A stretch of DNA of 64,000 bases from JAAXKN01 sp036261625 (GCA_036261625.1 DATAKL010000033.1:7212-71211), one strand, 5' to 3'; shown: positions 1-8,643, counted from the first letter of the stretch. Translations and numbers: made by a program. The notes: a model not told the origin generated them from the letters alone.

Positions 1-1
1 G

Positions 2-1117
2 GGTGCTTCATTTTTCGTGAAAAGTAGTACAAACGAGTTTTACATAAATATTAATCTCAAAACCAGTAATTATGATTCAGTAATTTGCGAAATTTACAAA
101 ATATCAATGCCTCCAGTCGACCACAAGGTTTTTGCAACGATTCAGAGTGAAAATGAGAAACGAATAAGTAGTCCCCAAAAATATCTGTTCATTTTTGCAG
201 GGTTAGCTTTTATTATTTCCTTCCTAATTGGATATATGGCCATCAGGAAGAGAAATATTAATAAAAAGCTGACAACAAAAATTATAAATCAATCTAATGA
301 TTCTATAGACGACTATAAAAAAGAAATTGTGCAGATTAATTCAGAGCTTGGAATTTCTAAGGATTTGGAATTCAAATCTCACTTTTTAATAAATTTATTC
401 GGTTCATTTCGGATAATGGATAGAAGAGAAAAGGAAATTACTAACGAATTAAGTCCAAAATTAAGAGAAATCTTGCAGCTAATTATCTTAAATATGAGAG
501 TTCAAGGTGAAGCATATACGGGCATTTCAAGTGAAAAACTAACATTATTGCTTTGGCCAGATTCTGATCCCATACATGCCAAAAATAATAGGAACAGTAG
601 TATTGCAAAAATAAGAGCATTTTTACATAAAATTGATGGTTTGGATATTGAATTTTCAGAAAACGGATGGATATTTAAGACAAAAGTCAGTAATGATTGT
701 GATTATTTGAAGTATTTGAACCTGAGGAATGAGTTATCTAATAATCCACAAAGCATAAATGAAAACTCTCTGAAATCTTATCTGACCATTCTTAGTAAAG
801 GAAATTTGCTTGCTAATGTTAGTTATGAATGGTTAGATCCCTTAAAAGTTTCTCTGGAATCCGAAGTAATATCGGATTGTTTTAAGCTGACTTCATTTTA
901 TACATTTAGTCAAAAACCCGAAATTATAAAAGAATTAATGAATGTTGTTCTGATTTGGGACCCTATAAATGAAAACGCGCTACGTTTGAAAATTAATAAA
1001 CTGATAGAATTAGGCTGCTACGGAGAAGCAAAATCCACTTATGAATTGTTTACATTTGAATATCAGAAGACATTAGAAACAGATTATAACCTGACATTTG
1101 CAGAATTGGCAAAATAA
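2..1117 (+). CDS. Membrane-tethered SARP/BTAD-like transcriptional regulator (5' partial)
   Basis: The reading frame is open to the window edge, so the start is missing; the GTG at 17 is only the first in-window start-like codon. A hydrophobic segment (LFIFAGLAFIISFLIGYMAI) lies near residues 56-76 of the visible part and is followed by a basic stretch. Next comes a winged-helix-like region (about 120-230; LTLLLWPD and NSSIAKIRAFL resemble the OmpR/SARP DNA-binding fold), then a helical TPR-like tail resembling the bacterial transcriptional activator domain. In Bacteroidota such proteins often carry a sensory repeat domain outside the membrane; that part would lie upstream and is not visible. 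The assignment is by fold-like pattern, not by close family recognition. Base composition is AT-rich like the whole island. Confidence 0.6.
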   Translation, partial: GASFFVKSSTNEFYININLKTSNYDSVICEIYKISMPPVDHKVFATIQSENEKRISSPQKYLFIFAGLAFIISFLIGYMAIRKRNINKKLTTKIINQSNDSIDDYKKEIVQINSELGISKDLEFKSHFLINLFGSFRIMDRREKEITNELSPKLREILQLIILNMRVQGEAYTGISSEKLTLLLWPDSDPIHAKNNRNSSIAKIRAFLHKIDGLDIEFSENGWIFKTKVSNDCDYLKYLNLRNELSNNPQSINENSLKSYLTILSKGNLLANVSYEWLDPLKVSLESEVISDCFKLTSFYTFSQKPEIIKELMNVVLIWDPINENALRLKINKLIELGCYGEAKSTYELFTFEYQKTLETDYNLTFAELAK

Positions 1118-1293
1118 TTTCCTGAGATTCACATTATTTTCATAAAATATCAGCACACACCCCCTTCAGTAACCCATTTGGTAACCTATATCCCCTATTT
1201 TTCAGTCCCATTTAACATATCCCTTTAAGAGTTGAGATCGAAAAATTAAAATCAATAGATTAATTCTAACATTCAAAAACATAGGAGGCTAAA

Positions 1294-2067
1294 ATGAAAA
1301 ATACTTTTCTATTATTTTTCTTGATTTCATCACTTTTAGTTACTGGCTGTGGTAAACAACAACCAATTGCCATTTCGGTTCCCAATACTGATGGCTTTGA
1401 GTTTGGGAAAATGACAATTGCACCAGATGGGAGTAGATTTGAAGCTACAGTGGAAATTAAAAATCTGATGGGTAAGACAATTAAGATATCAGATGTTCAA
1501 GCAAATGTTATGGATGCTAATGGTGTAGTAATAGGAAAGTTTGAAGGATCTGTTACGGGTGAAATAACTAATAATGAAACTTTTATTCCTGAATACTTAT
1601 GTTCACATTATGGAGATGACATTGACCTTTCAAAAATCAAAAGTGCAAAAATCGTAGTTAAATTGGATAATTCTAATAAAGGAACTTCTGATAATTCTGC
1701 TTCGCCTAATTCACCTAACTCAAGTAGTAACTGGAATGGAGAAATAAAAACTGGATACTTTTCTGCCAAATCATCAAACGATGCTTTTTATTATAGGCTA
1801 TACTATCAGGATGATGCACAGAATAAAGGAATGGTTCTTAGTATCACGGATTTATTAAAAGGTGAAGAAACGAAATTATTACTTGAGTACCTTTCAAAAT
1901 CTGACGGTTCTGGAACGCGTGACTTTAGTTGTAAGGCAACTGAGGCTACAACTTTAAAAGAGAATAATATTACAATGACCTATTTGGCAGCAAATGATGC
2001 TTTTAAAGTTACAAGTGGATATGGGGTCGATGATTTATTTAAGAATATTGAACTTAGACGCGAATAA
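1294..2067 (+). CDS. Lipoprotein with FxLYD-like domain, function unknown
   Basis: This is a 257-residue protein with a clear lipoprotein signal peptide (hydrophobic residues 4-17, lipobox LVTGC, Cys19). A strong Shine-Dalgarno (AGGAGG, about 1284-1289) fixes the start. Residues about 35-125 resemble an FxLYD/DUF-type beta-sandwich (ATVEIKNLMGKTIKISDVQA). A Ser/Asn/Pro-rich linker near 130-148 leads to a second unrecognised domain. It is probably exported and anchored to a membrane face. Three genes from 1294 to 3848 run in the same direction and all look like envelope proteins, but gaps of 60-110 bp leave operon membership open. No enzymatic motif is visible. Confidence 0.7.
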   Translation: MKNTFLLFFLISSLLVTGCGKQQPIAISVPNTDGFEFGKMTIAPDGSRFEATVEIKNLMGKTIKISDVQANVMDANGVVIGKFEGSVTGEITNNETFIPEYLCSHYGDDIDLSKIKSAKIVVKLDNSNKGTSDNSASPNSPNSSSNWNGEIKTGYFSAKSSNDAFYYRLYYQDDAQNKGMVLSITDLLKGEETKLLLEYLSKSDGSGTRDFSCKATEATTLKENNITMTYLAANDAFKVTSGYGVDDLFKNIELRRE

Positions 2068-2127
2068 ATATTAACAAATAAACTTCGAAAAGTTTGGATA
2101 TTTAAATTATATCATAAGGAATATAAA

Positions 2128-2595
2128 ATGATTTGTACCCAATGTGGAATGACTATTCCAGATAATTCGCATATGTGTCCGTACTGTCATGATAAAATTT
2201 ACAATGGATGGATAGATTCAATTTCTTTAATAATAGCGATTCCAGTTTGTATAGTATTTGCAGTGATTGGATATTTAATTGGTGATAGTTTTGAAGAATT
2301 AGGATTTTTTCGACATTTCGTTGCTGGTGGCGGTGTAGTTGTAGGTTTATTTGTAGGTGCAATTGTTAGTGGTATTATTGGGGGAATATATGGCGAAAAG
2401 AAATTTACAGCCAAAACCAGAAGAAAATCTGAATCCTCTATAATAAATACTGTACAGCAATCATCACCCACAGAAGTAAAAGTTGAAGATAATATAAGTT
2501 CAAAGTTAAAAACAATAGAAGACTTGAAAATTAATGGGCTTATAACTAATGAAGAATATCATGAAAAGCGGAAATCAATTCTTGAACAAATATGA
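2128..2595 (+). CDS. Zinc-ribbon membrane protein with C-terminal SHOCT domain
   Basis: The 155-residue protein begins with a zinc ribbon (CTQCG at 3-7 and CPYCH at 17-21). Two hydrophobic segments follow (about 30-50 and 66-88, Gly/Val/Ile-rich). The last 30 residues match the SHOCT pattern (LKTIEDLKINGLITNEEY), a short module commonly found at the ends of membrane proteins and thought to mediate oligomerisation. The combination is common in proteins of unknown function. The start ATG is close to the zinc ribbon, which leaves no room for a signal peptide. Confidence 0.65.
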   Translation: MICTQCGMTIPDNSHMCPYCHDKIYNGWIDSISLIIAIPVCIVFAVIGYLIGDSFEELGFFRHFVAGGGVVVGLFVGAIVSGIIGGIYGEKKFTAKTRRKSESSIINTVQQSSPTEVKVEDNISSKLKTIEDLKINGLITNEEYHEKRKSILEQI

Positions 2596-2708
2596 CCAAA
2601 CTTGAATTTATAGTTATCAATAAATGAACAATTTCAGTTAATAATGGCAGAGAAGTATTCATAGAGTAAAATATTATTCAACTAAAAAACAATTCCTTTG
2701 GAGGAAAA

Positions 2709-3848
2709 ATGGAAGAGACAAATTCCAATGTCGCTTGGTACACGAAACCTTTTGTTATTGTTTTATTTTTAATTGTTTTCTTCCCATTAGGAGCCTTCCT
2801 ATTAATGAAGACGAAATTATGGTCAGTTCTGACAAGACAAATGGTTTTAATCTTAGGTTCACTTATTTTCTTCGTCATCTTTTTAGCTACCAGCTCACGA
2901 TTCATGTACTCACCACTTCCTCAAAATTCTGAATCTGCGACATTTGAAAATAGTTCAAATTCTAACGACAAAGTAAATCCTGAAACTGTTGTGGAGCCAT
3001 ATACATATCCCAACTTACCAAAGGAATTAATAGATAATATTACTGGTGAATTTGAGGGTTTTCAAAATGTTGCTTTTGGTGGCTTCAATTTCATGCAAGA
3101 TGCAGTTTTGATTGGTATATTCAAAGAGAAGGGAAAGCCCTATGAGTTCGACTTAAAAGAACAAGTTGGTGACATGCAAACTGGTAGAGTAGAAAGTTTT
3201 GAATATCGTGGAAACTGTAAATTAGAAGTTGTAGAATTGAATGAGAGTAAAGATTCTGCATTGAAAGTTACTTTAGAAACGAATGATCAAAGCCCAATTC
3301 CCAAACTTGAAAAGATTTTATTTTATAAAGAGGGTAAAAATTATTTTATGCAGTTTAGCATGAATGCTGGAATAAATGGAAATACTAGCTTCTTTATTCA
3401 GGCAAAAAAAAGAAAATCAAGACAGGTTACTCCTTCTAATAATTCAAATGTAAGCCAAGATAATAAACAAGAAGATAAACAAGGAAATGAACAAGATAAT
3501 AGACAAGATGATAATTTAAATAAAAGTGAAAATATATTGGACATCAAATTGAAACACAGTCATTTTATTGCTGATAATGGCAAGGAATATACAAATGAAA
3601 TCATTTTCAAGAATAATGACGAAGGTGAAATTCATGGTATGGGAAGTAATGATGGGAAAAAAGAGTATGACTATAAATTAATACTTCTTTCAAAAAAAGT
3701 TGAGTCGAATAAATGTATTTATCAATGTAAACTAATTCATGAAGTTTCAAATAAAGAATCAGACGAAAGAATGATTTATTTTCCAAAAGAAGAAAAGATT
3801 ATTTTAAAGAACTTTAAAGGCATAGAGTTTTATAAGGACCCTAATTAG
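2709..3848 (+). CDS. Membrane-anchored hypothetical protein
   Basis: This is a 379-residue protein preceded by a good Shine-Dalgarno (TGGAGG, about 2699-2704). Two transmembrane helices lie near residues 13-33 and 43-63. Then comes a Ser/Asn-rich stretch, a soluble domain (about 95-235), a Gln/Asn/Asp-rich low-complexity linker (about 240-275, with repeated QEDKQ/NEQDN-like units) and a second soluble domain (275-379). I do not recognise a family. It resembles its two upstream neighbours in being an envelope protein with long polar linkers. A strong hairpin terminator follows 20 bp after the stop. Confidence 0.6.
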   Translation: MEETNSNVAWYTKPFVIVLFLIVFFPLGAFLLMKTKLWSVLTRQMVLILGSLIFFVIFLATSSRFMYSPLPQNSESATFENSSNSNDKVNPETVVEPYTYPNLPKELIDNITGEFEGFQNVAFGGFNFMQDAVLIGIFKEKGKPYEFDLKEQVGDMQTGRVESFEYRGNCKLEVVELNESKDSALKVTLETNDQSPIPKLEKILFYKEGKNYFMQFSMNAGINGNTSFFIQAKKRKSRQVTPSNNSNVSQDNKQEDKQGNEQDNRQDDNLNKSENILDIKLKHSHFIADNGKEYTNEIIFKNNDEGEIHGMGSNDGKKEYDYKLILLSKKVESNKCIYQCKLIHEVSNKESDERMIYFPKEEKIILKNFKGIEFYKDPN

Positions 3849-3868
3849 TATTTGTACTTTTAATTTTA

Positions 3869-3910
3869 AAATGGTTACACTCCTAATGGAGTGTAACCAT
3901 TTCTCTTTTT
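3869..3910 (+). terminator. Intrinsic terminator after the 2709-3848 gene
   Basis: A 13-bp perfect stem (3871-3883 with 3888-3900) has a 4-nt loop TAAT and is followed by TTCTCTTTTT. AAA on the left and TT on the right extend the stem slightly. Confidence 0.85.
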
Positions 3911-3911
3911 G

Positions 3912-3946
3912 TAGGGGTTATGTGATGAAGGTCACATATAGGGGTA
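3912..3946. promoter_or_regulatory. CRP/FNR-like palindrome flanked by direct repeats
   Basis: TGTGA (3921-3925), six bases, TCACA (3932-3936) form a perfect match to the classical CRP half-site layout, extended to TATGTGA/TCACATA. It is flanked by two direct copies of TAGGGGT (3912-3918 and 3939-3945). It lies about 200 bp upstream of the serine recombinase. It may be an operator for a CRP/FNR-family regulator or part of a recombinase site. Confidence 0.4.
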
Positions 3947-4144
3947 GCTAAAAAAGACCAATGGTTGAAATATTGACCTCGATAAAAATCTACTACGGCA
4001 CATTTTTGAAAAATTTCAAAGTTTCGCTTCACGAGAAAAACAGACCACCCACCAATTTTCAATTTCCTGATGTCTCAAATGCTGGTTGAGGAATTCAGAA
4101 AGACCTTGTAGGTTCCAACCAACACAAACAAAAGGGAGTCAAAA

Positions 4145-4849
4145 ATGTCAGTAGCAGTCATCTATTTAAGAGTATCAACCTCAAAACAAGCTGAAACAGG
4201 CTTCTCACTTGAAAATCAGTTAAGCAGACTTCAAGCATATGCTCTGGTTCATAATTACACAAACGTCAAGGTCATCTCTGATGAAGGAATTTCAGGCAGA
4301 AGCACAAAGAATAGGGTGGGTTTCAATGAGATGATTGAGCTTGTAAAATCCAGAGAGTGTTCAGCAATCATCGTTTATAGTCTCTCAAGATTCGCCAGAA
4401 ACGTCAAGGATACAATAGAAACGATAGACCTGTTAAATAAGTACGGCGTTTCGTTTCACAGTCTTACAGAGTCCATAGACACTACTACAGCAGTGGGAAG
4501 ATTCTTTCTGACTACACTTTCAGCCCTTGCACAGTTAGAGTCTGAACAAATGGGGGAACGTATTAAATCAGTCTTAGAGCATAAGAAAGACAAGGGTGAG
4601 AGAATCGGTCAGGTTCCTTTCGGCTATAATGATGAAAATGGAATTCTGGTTGATAACTCTGACGAACTTGAGACAATAAAACTGGTCAAATCTCTGAAGG
4701 ATGAACAAGGATTGTCTTATGACAAGATTGCTGAAGAACTGATAAGGCAAGAGAGAAAGAACAAAAAGGGACAGGTCAAATGGCTGAAAAGTCAGGTCAT
4801 AAGGCTTTACAAGAAAGGTGTCACTGAGATTAAAGAGACTGAGAAATAA
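4145..4849 (+). CDS. Serine recombinase (resolvase/invertase family)
   Basis: The 234-residue protein starts with the resolvase catalytic domain. YLRVSTSKQ carries the nucleophile Ser11, and the conserved region IIVYSLSRFARN carries catalytic arginines of the family. The helical ERIKSVLEHKK segment follows near residue 150. The tail (about 165-234: GQVPFGY, then LSYDKIAEEL and a basic HTH-like end) resembles the start of the recombinase domain of larger serine recombinases, but the protein is far shorter than a large serine integrase. It probably acts as a resolvase or invertase of a mobile element. GGGAG, 8 bp ahead of the ATG, supports the start. It is the second recombinase type in the AT-rich island besides the tyrosine integrase at 10845. 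Confidence 0.9.
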   Translation: MSVAVIYLRVSTSKQAETGFSLENQLSRLQAYALVHNYTNVKVISDEGISGRSTKNRVGFNEMIELVKSRECSAIIVYSLSRFARNVKDTIETIDLLNKYGVSFHSLTESIDTTTAVGRFFLTTLSALAQLESEQMGERIKSVLEHKKDKGERIGQVPFGYNDENGILVDNSDELETIKLVKSLKDEQGLSYDKIAEELIRQERKNKKGQVKWLKSQVIRLYKKGVTEIKETEK

Positions 4850-4896
4850 GCGAACCTACACTGGTTTCCTGTTGAATTATTGGTTTTATTCCATTC

Positions 4897-4930
4897 AAAG
4901 CTCGATTTACAATCGAGCTTTTATTTTGCA
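4897..4930 (+). terminator. Terminator after the serine recombinase
   Basis: An 11-bp stem (AAAGCTCGATT at 4897-4907, AATCGAGCTTT at 4911-4921) with a 3-nt loop is followed by TATTTTG. Confidence 0.8.
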
Positions 4931-4968
4931 GGTTTATTATATTGCATCGAACAATTTCGGATCCCAAT

Positions 4969-5433
4969 ATGAAGTTAGAGGTATTTAATAGTATTATATC
5001 AGGCTTGGCATTAATCGGTACTGCTATTACTAGTTATGTTGTATTTAAGAACTATAAGAAGAACATACCACAAATAGTTAAAGTAAAGCGATGTCTTGAA
5101 ACAGTAGATTATTTATTGATACAAATCACAAGTAATAATGCGAATGGATTAGCAATAAAAGATGTAGTAATACGAAGGAGATATTTGGGAATTATTTATG
5201 GTTCTCAACATTATGTATCATGGAAATATGGTGATAATATATTTGCTCAAGAACAATTAATGATTAAAGAAACTGGTTATATTAGAGCTTTCCCTTCTCA
5301 TAAATATATGGATAAAGCTTGTAAGTTAGTTATTAAAACTACGAGCGGTAATTGTCATTGGAAGATTAAAATTGAGAGCATCAAAAAAATGGAAGAGAAC
5401 GATAATAAAATTAATAAATTTTATAACCGATAA
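4969..5433 (+). CDS. Single-span membrane protein, tandem paralog 1 of 3
   Basis: I place the start at ATG 4969 rather than an upstream in-frame TTG at 4942. This gives 154 residues, the same length as paralog 3, and aligns the N-termini (MKLEVFNSIISGLALIG against MKAEIVSNIIAGLALSG). Residues about 8-26 form one membrane helix, followed by a basic YKKNIP stretch and a beta-rich domain. Shared motifs with the next two genes are NGLAIKDVVIRRRYL, a FYG/IYG turn, and KLVIKTTSGN near residue 125. The fold suggests a membrane anchor with a small cytoplasmic beta domain. Family and function are not recognised. Confidence 0.65.
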   Translation: MKLEVFNSIISGLALIGTAITSYVVFKNYKKNIPQIVKVKRCLETVDYLLIQITSNNANGLAIKDVVIRRRYLGIIYGSQHYVSWKYGDNIFAQEQLMIKETGYIRAFPSHKYMDKACKLVIKTTSGNCHWKIKIESIKKMEENDNKINKFYNR

Positions 5434-5463
5434 TAAGATTACTAATAAAATACAGGTTAAATA

Positions 5464-5946
5464 ATGGAACGTGAAGATATAAACACTATTATTGCTGGTT
5501 CAGCTTTTATAATATCTGTCGTTCATGTTGTTTTTGATTTAATTAAATATAAAAGAAATCGACCAGTGATTACTGAATATTACTTAGATAATTATGGCAT
5601 GGAGTATCAAGTTATACTAACAATGGTCACAAATATTACAAATGAAATGGGTGTTAAATATGTTCAAGTTAAACCAAAGTATAAATACTTATTTTATGGA
5701 TCATACAGAAAATGTAAATATCAAGTCCAGTCAAAGAGTGAGGAACATATAAATCCATTTAACATTATCTATGGTATAGGTTTTATTTCAATCACACTTC
5801 CAGATAATTGGGAAACTAGAAATTGTAAGATTAAAATTAAAACAACTATCGGTACAGTAAGACATAAATATAATACTGATGAAATTGAAATGCCTGAAAT
5901 ACCAGAACTAGGAAATCAAAATTATAAAGCGGAAAATATTGTATGA
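5464..5946 (+). CDS. Single-span membrane protein, tandem paralog 2 of 3
   Basis: This 160-residue protein begins with a hydrophobic helix (INTIIAGSAFIISVVHVVF, about 6-24), then a basic KYKRNRP stretch matching YKKNIP and YKKKNP in its siblings. KYKYLFYGSYRKCKY and CKIKIKTTIGT correspond to the conserved blocks of the other two. It is the most divergent of the trio in the middle and has an acidic tail (EIEMPEIPELG). It starts 30 bp after paralog 1, consistent with one transcript. Function is unknown. Confidence 0.65.
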   Translation: MEREDINTIIAGSAFIISVVHVVFDLIKYKRNRPVITEYYLDNYGMEYQVILTMVTNITNEMGVKYVQVKPKYKYLFYGSYRKCKYQVQSKSEEHINPFNIIYGIGFISITLPDNWETRNCKIKIKTTIGTVRHKYNTDEIEMPEIPELGNQNYKAENIV

Positions 5947-6028
5947 GACAATATATAGATATTAAGATATATTAACTGTTATTATTGATATTAAATATTA
6001 TTTTTGAGCATAAAATAATGGAATTATT

Positions 6029-6493
6029 ATGAAAGCTGAAATTGTAAGTAATATTATAGCTGGATTAGCATTATCGGGTACAATCATTAACAGTATTTTT
6101 CAGTTCAAAGATTACAAAAAGAAAAACCCTGCAATAGTTTCTTGCCTTGTAAAAGTTGGTGTTGGTGAAATATACTTATCATTAGGTATTGTGCCCAACA
6201 ACGAAAATGGCTTAGCTGTTACTGAAGTAAAGGTGAAAAAAAAGTATTTAAATCTTTTCTATGGAACTTATAAAAAAATCAAATGGGATTACGTTGCCTT
6301 GATGTATAAGGATGAAATTTATATTATAAAGGAAAATGGTTTTATAAATATTTATCCTCCAGAAGATTTAATAGAGGACAAATTGAAAATTAAAGTGAAA
6401 ACAACAATAGGTACTTGTAAATGCAAATATAGCTTCAAAAATAATGCTGATGCTGATTTAGGTAAACTAGTGGAAGAGAAATGCCAACAATAG
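6029..6493 (+). CDS. Single-span membrane protein, tandem paralog 3 of 3
   Basis: The 154-residue protein has an N-terminal hydrophobic helix (NIIAGLALSGTIINSIF, about 8-24) and the basic YKKKNP motif. Conserved blocks are NNENGLAVTEVKVKKKYL, LFYGTYKKIKW and KIKVKTTIGTCKCKY. It is closest to paralog 1. Its last 13 bases overlap the next gene, which starts at 6481, so translation of the two is probably coupled. Confidence 0.65.
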   Translation: MKAEIVSNIIAGLALSGTIINSIFQFKDYKKKNPAIVSCLVKVGVGEIYLSLGIVPNNENGLAVTEVKVKKKYLNLFYGTYKKIKWDYVALMYKDEIYIIKENGFINIYPPEDLIEDKLKIKVKTTIGTCKCKYSFKNNADADLGKLVEEKCQQ

Positions 6494-7053
6494 GGATAAA
6501 AAGATTTCACTATAAAGGTGAAACTGAAAAGTATCAAAACTTTATTGATATAGTCAAAACGTCATTTGAATTTTATAATAAATCTGGCAACTGGAAAATT
6601 GGAAGAAAAGGAAGACCTGTAAACGTAAGAGTATTTATTAAAAATATGTCTGGTGAGGATAGTATTTACAAAGAGTTTTATAATGATGCTTATCATAATC
6701 TTAAGATGTTATCTATGGTTCAACAATGGCAAGTAATAACAGTAGAAAAGTTTACTGAAATATTTGATTTCTTTTGTGAGAAAATACACGTCACTAATAA
6801 AGATGAGATGATATTATACTCAACACCAAATGGCTTTATTATTAAAAAATATTATTATGTTGACGCAAATAGCTTTGTAGAGGATAAGGAAAATCCATGG
6901 CAAAAAGTTATGTTAACCAAACCTGAAAAACGTTCTCATGTTGTTAGATTTGTGGCTATTAGCCAGAAAGAAGCTGATTTATTGCGAAGAGAAAGACCAT
7001 CTGTATATTTCGAAGTGATAAAACACCAGAGAGACCGCAAAAGTAAGCCGTAA
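6481..7053 (+). CDS. Hypothetical protein coupled to the paralog trio
   Basis: This 190-residue soluble protein has its start ATG inside the end of paralog 3 (13-bp overlap). It is basic and aromatic-rich, with no signal peptide or membrane helix. The middle contains FTEIFDFFCEKIHVTNKDEMI and YYYVDANSFVEDKENPW; the end (ISQKEADLLRRERPSVYFE) looks helical. I recognise no family. The overlap suggests it works with the membrane proteins before it, perhaps as their soluble partner; that is inference from layout only. GCCGTAAGTT covering the stop codon recurs at 7126-7135. Confidence 0.55.
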   Translation: MPTIGIKRFHYKGETEKYQNFIDIVKTSFEFYNKSGNWKIGRKGRPVNVRVFIKNMSGEDSIYKEFYNDAYHNLKMLSMVQQWQVITVEKFTEIFDFFCEKIHVTNKDEMILYSTPNGFIIKKYYYVDANSFVEDKENPWQKVMLTKPEKRSHVVRFVAISQKEADLLRRERPSVYFEVIKHQRDRKSKP

Positions 7054-7320
7054 GTTATTGAATTATATCAACTTACAGTACCCCTCCTTCCATTATAGAT
7101 TTCAAGCATTTACTACTATATTTACGCCGTAAGTTTTGATTATAAATAATTAAAACACACTTCAAAGGAAAACTGCTTTGATGTCCTGATATAACTTCTA
7201 TATCAGGACAATAAACAACACGATTGCAATCTGTTTAGTATTAAAAATTATCAACAATTTCAGGGGTGTGCTATACCTAGTCGGTAAAGTACGCTTAAAC
7301 TTAAATCTATAGGTACAAAC
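7050..7320 (+). other. Structured leader/intergenic region with two hairpins
   Basis: GTAAGTT/AACTTAC (7050-7056 with 7070-7076) sits at the stop of the preceding gene. GCCGTAAGTT occurs twice (7047-7056, 7126-7135). An 11-bp hairpin (7183-7193 with 7199-7209, loop ACTTC) lies 110 bp before the next start. The second hairpin lacks a clear T-tract, so it is more likely a leader or processing structure than a terminator. Confidence 0.4.
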
Positions 7321-7668
7321 ATGACAAAAAGAAAAGCTATGCTTCAATACGAAGTATTACAAGAACTGGCGATACTTACTAAATCATATGACGCACTTAG
7401 CGATGTTGACAAATTTAAAATTAGATATGAAACATATGATTTACTATCAAACATATTTGGTGACATAAAACAAGATTTCCTTTCTATAAGAAATGATACA
7501 AATAACTTCATAAACTATCTAATACATTATTTTGATTTGTCAACGTGTAATAATTTAATAGGTACAAAAGGTTTTTTCCATGGTTTGCACAACAATATGG
7601 AAAAAATGATAGAGAGTTACACTGAGAAATACTGTACAACTAACGACATTATTACTTACAGCAAATAA
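7321..7668 (+). CDS. Hypothetical protein, 115 residues
   Basis: A small, mostly helical protein without signal peptide or membrane span, unlike any family I recognise. It starts MTKRKAMLQYEVLQELAIL, and the middle is rich in Asn, Asp, Phe and Tyr. It opens a run of small island genes in one direction (7321-9817), each separated by 65-110 bp or more with hairpins between, so each probably has its own leader. Codon usage matches the AT-rich island. Confidence 0.5.
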   Translation: MTKRKAMLQYEVLQELAILTKSYDALSDVDKFKIRYETYDLLSNIFGDIKQDFLSIRNDTNNFINYLIHYFDLSTCNNLIGTKGFFHGLHNNMEKMIESYTEKYCTTNDIITYSK

Positions 7669-7734
7669 AGAGTTCAACAAAGATTGAAAAGTTCTAAACT
7701 ATATCACAAACTTAAAACATAAAGAGGTTAAAAA

Positions 7735-8259
7735 GTGAGAGAAGTTAAAGTAGCAAAAAGAAAACACCACAAAACAAAAACAGAACGCAAAGAAAATATG
7801 TTCGTGCATCACTTAAAAAAGTTAGGTCTTTTTAATAATGGTCATCTTATAGTAACGCAATATGGCACATTTAAGAGCAGCGATAAAATACCATCGAACT
7901 TATATAATTACGTTTCATATTTTGAAGAAATACACGATCAACTAGAGTTTATTTATAATGATCCAAACGCTGAAGTAAACATAATAACACTTTACAAAAA
8001 CCTTAAAGCATATTTTAAGGTGAGTGATAATAAATATGTACCAGCAACATTTGGCTATAGATACGATTATAAAAGTAACACACATTTAGTTTTTGTAATA
8101 ACTAATCAAAATATGCTTTCTAGCGAAATTAAAACTGTACGTGAAATCTTTAAGGACGCTTTTGATCATTATTATACAAAAGAAAAACTCGACGCCAAAT
8201 ATAAAATTGTAGGTATGATTGAGTTCTCAGAAAGATTAACTATAGAAGTACTGAAGTAA
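7735..8259 (+). CDS. Hypothetical protein with basic N-terminus
   Basis: The 174-residue frame begins with GTG at 7735, supported by AGAGG at 7723-7727. The first 20 residues are strongly basic (KVAKRKHHKTKTERK), suggesting nucleic-acid contact. The body contains LKKLGLFNNGHLIVTQYGTF and YNDPNAEVNIITLYKNL, and the end is helical. No family is recognised. A hairpin follows 12 bp after the stop. Confidence 0.55.
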   Translation: MREVKVAKRKHHKTKTERKENMFVHHLKKLGLFNNGHLIVTQYGTFKSSDKIPSNLYNYVSYFEEIHDQLEFIYNDPNAEVNIITLYKNLKAYFKVSDNKYVPATFGYRYDYKSNTHLVFVITNQNMLSSEIKTVREIFKDAFDHYYTKEKLDAKYKIVGMIEFSERLTIEVLK

Positions 8260-8270
8260 AGTAAATAATA

Positions 8271-8295
8271 GGACTGCTGGATAGTCCAGCAGTCC
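8271..8295 (+). terminator. Hairpin after the 7735-8259 gene
   Basis: An 11-bp perfect stem (8271-8281 with 8285-8295) with a 3-nt loop. The following CTAATTAAAT is not a clear T-tract, so termination is probable but not certain. Confidence 0.55.
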
Positions 8296-8331
8296 CTAAT
8301 TAAATACCTCTAAAAATATAGGAGATACAAA

Positions 8332-8643
8332 ATGATAAGTTCAAAATTAGAAGAATATCTAAAAAAACAAGAAGAAGTAAAAAAGAACTTTTTACAAGAA
8401 CTAGAAGGAGAAAGTCCAATAATCGCAAAGCTATATTGCCAAAATTCTAATTTGGAAATAGTTGATGCTCAGGCCAAATTCCAAATTGTTAAAATTGACG
8501 AATCGCCACTCATTATCATTTCTGATAATGAGACTTATGAAAAAGTAAAAAAAGTACTCGAAAAGAAGTATAAGCCAAGAAAAACTTATAGAAAGAGAAT
8601 CGTAAGTAAATCAAATGATTTAATTCCTACAATCCAAATGTGA
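8332..8643 (+). CDS. Hypothetical protein, 103 residues
   Basis: A small Lys/Glu-rich protein with a good ribosome site (AGGAG 8 bp before ATG). The N-terminal 25 residues are predicted helical and charged (LEEYLKKQEEVKKNFLQEL). The middle has beta character (AKFQIVKIDESPLIIISDN), and the C-terminus is very basic (KKYKPRKTYRKRIV), which could bind nucleic acid. No family is recognised. Confidence 0.5.
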   Translation: MISSKLEEYLKKQEEVKKNFLQELEGESPIIAKLYCQNSNLEIVDAQAKFQIVKIDESPLIIISDNETYEKVKKVLEKKYKPRKTYRKRIVSKSNDLIPTIQM

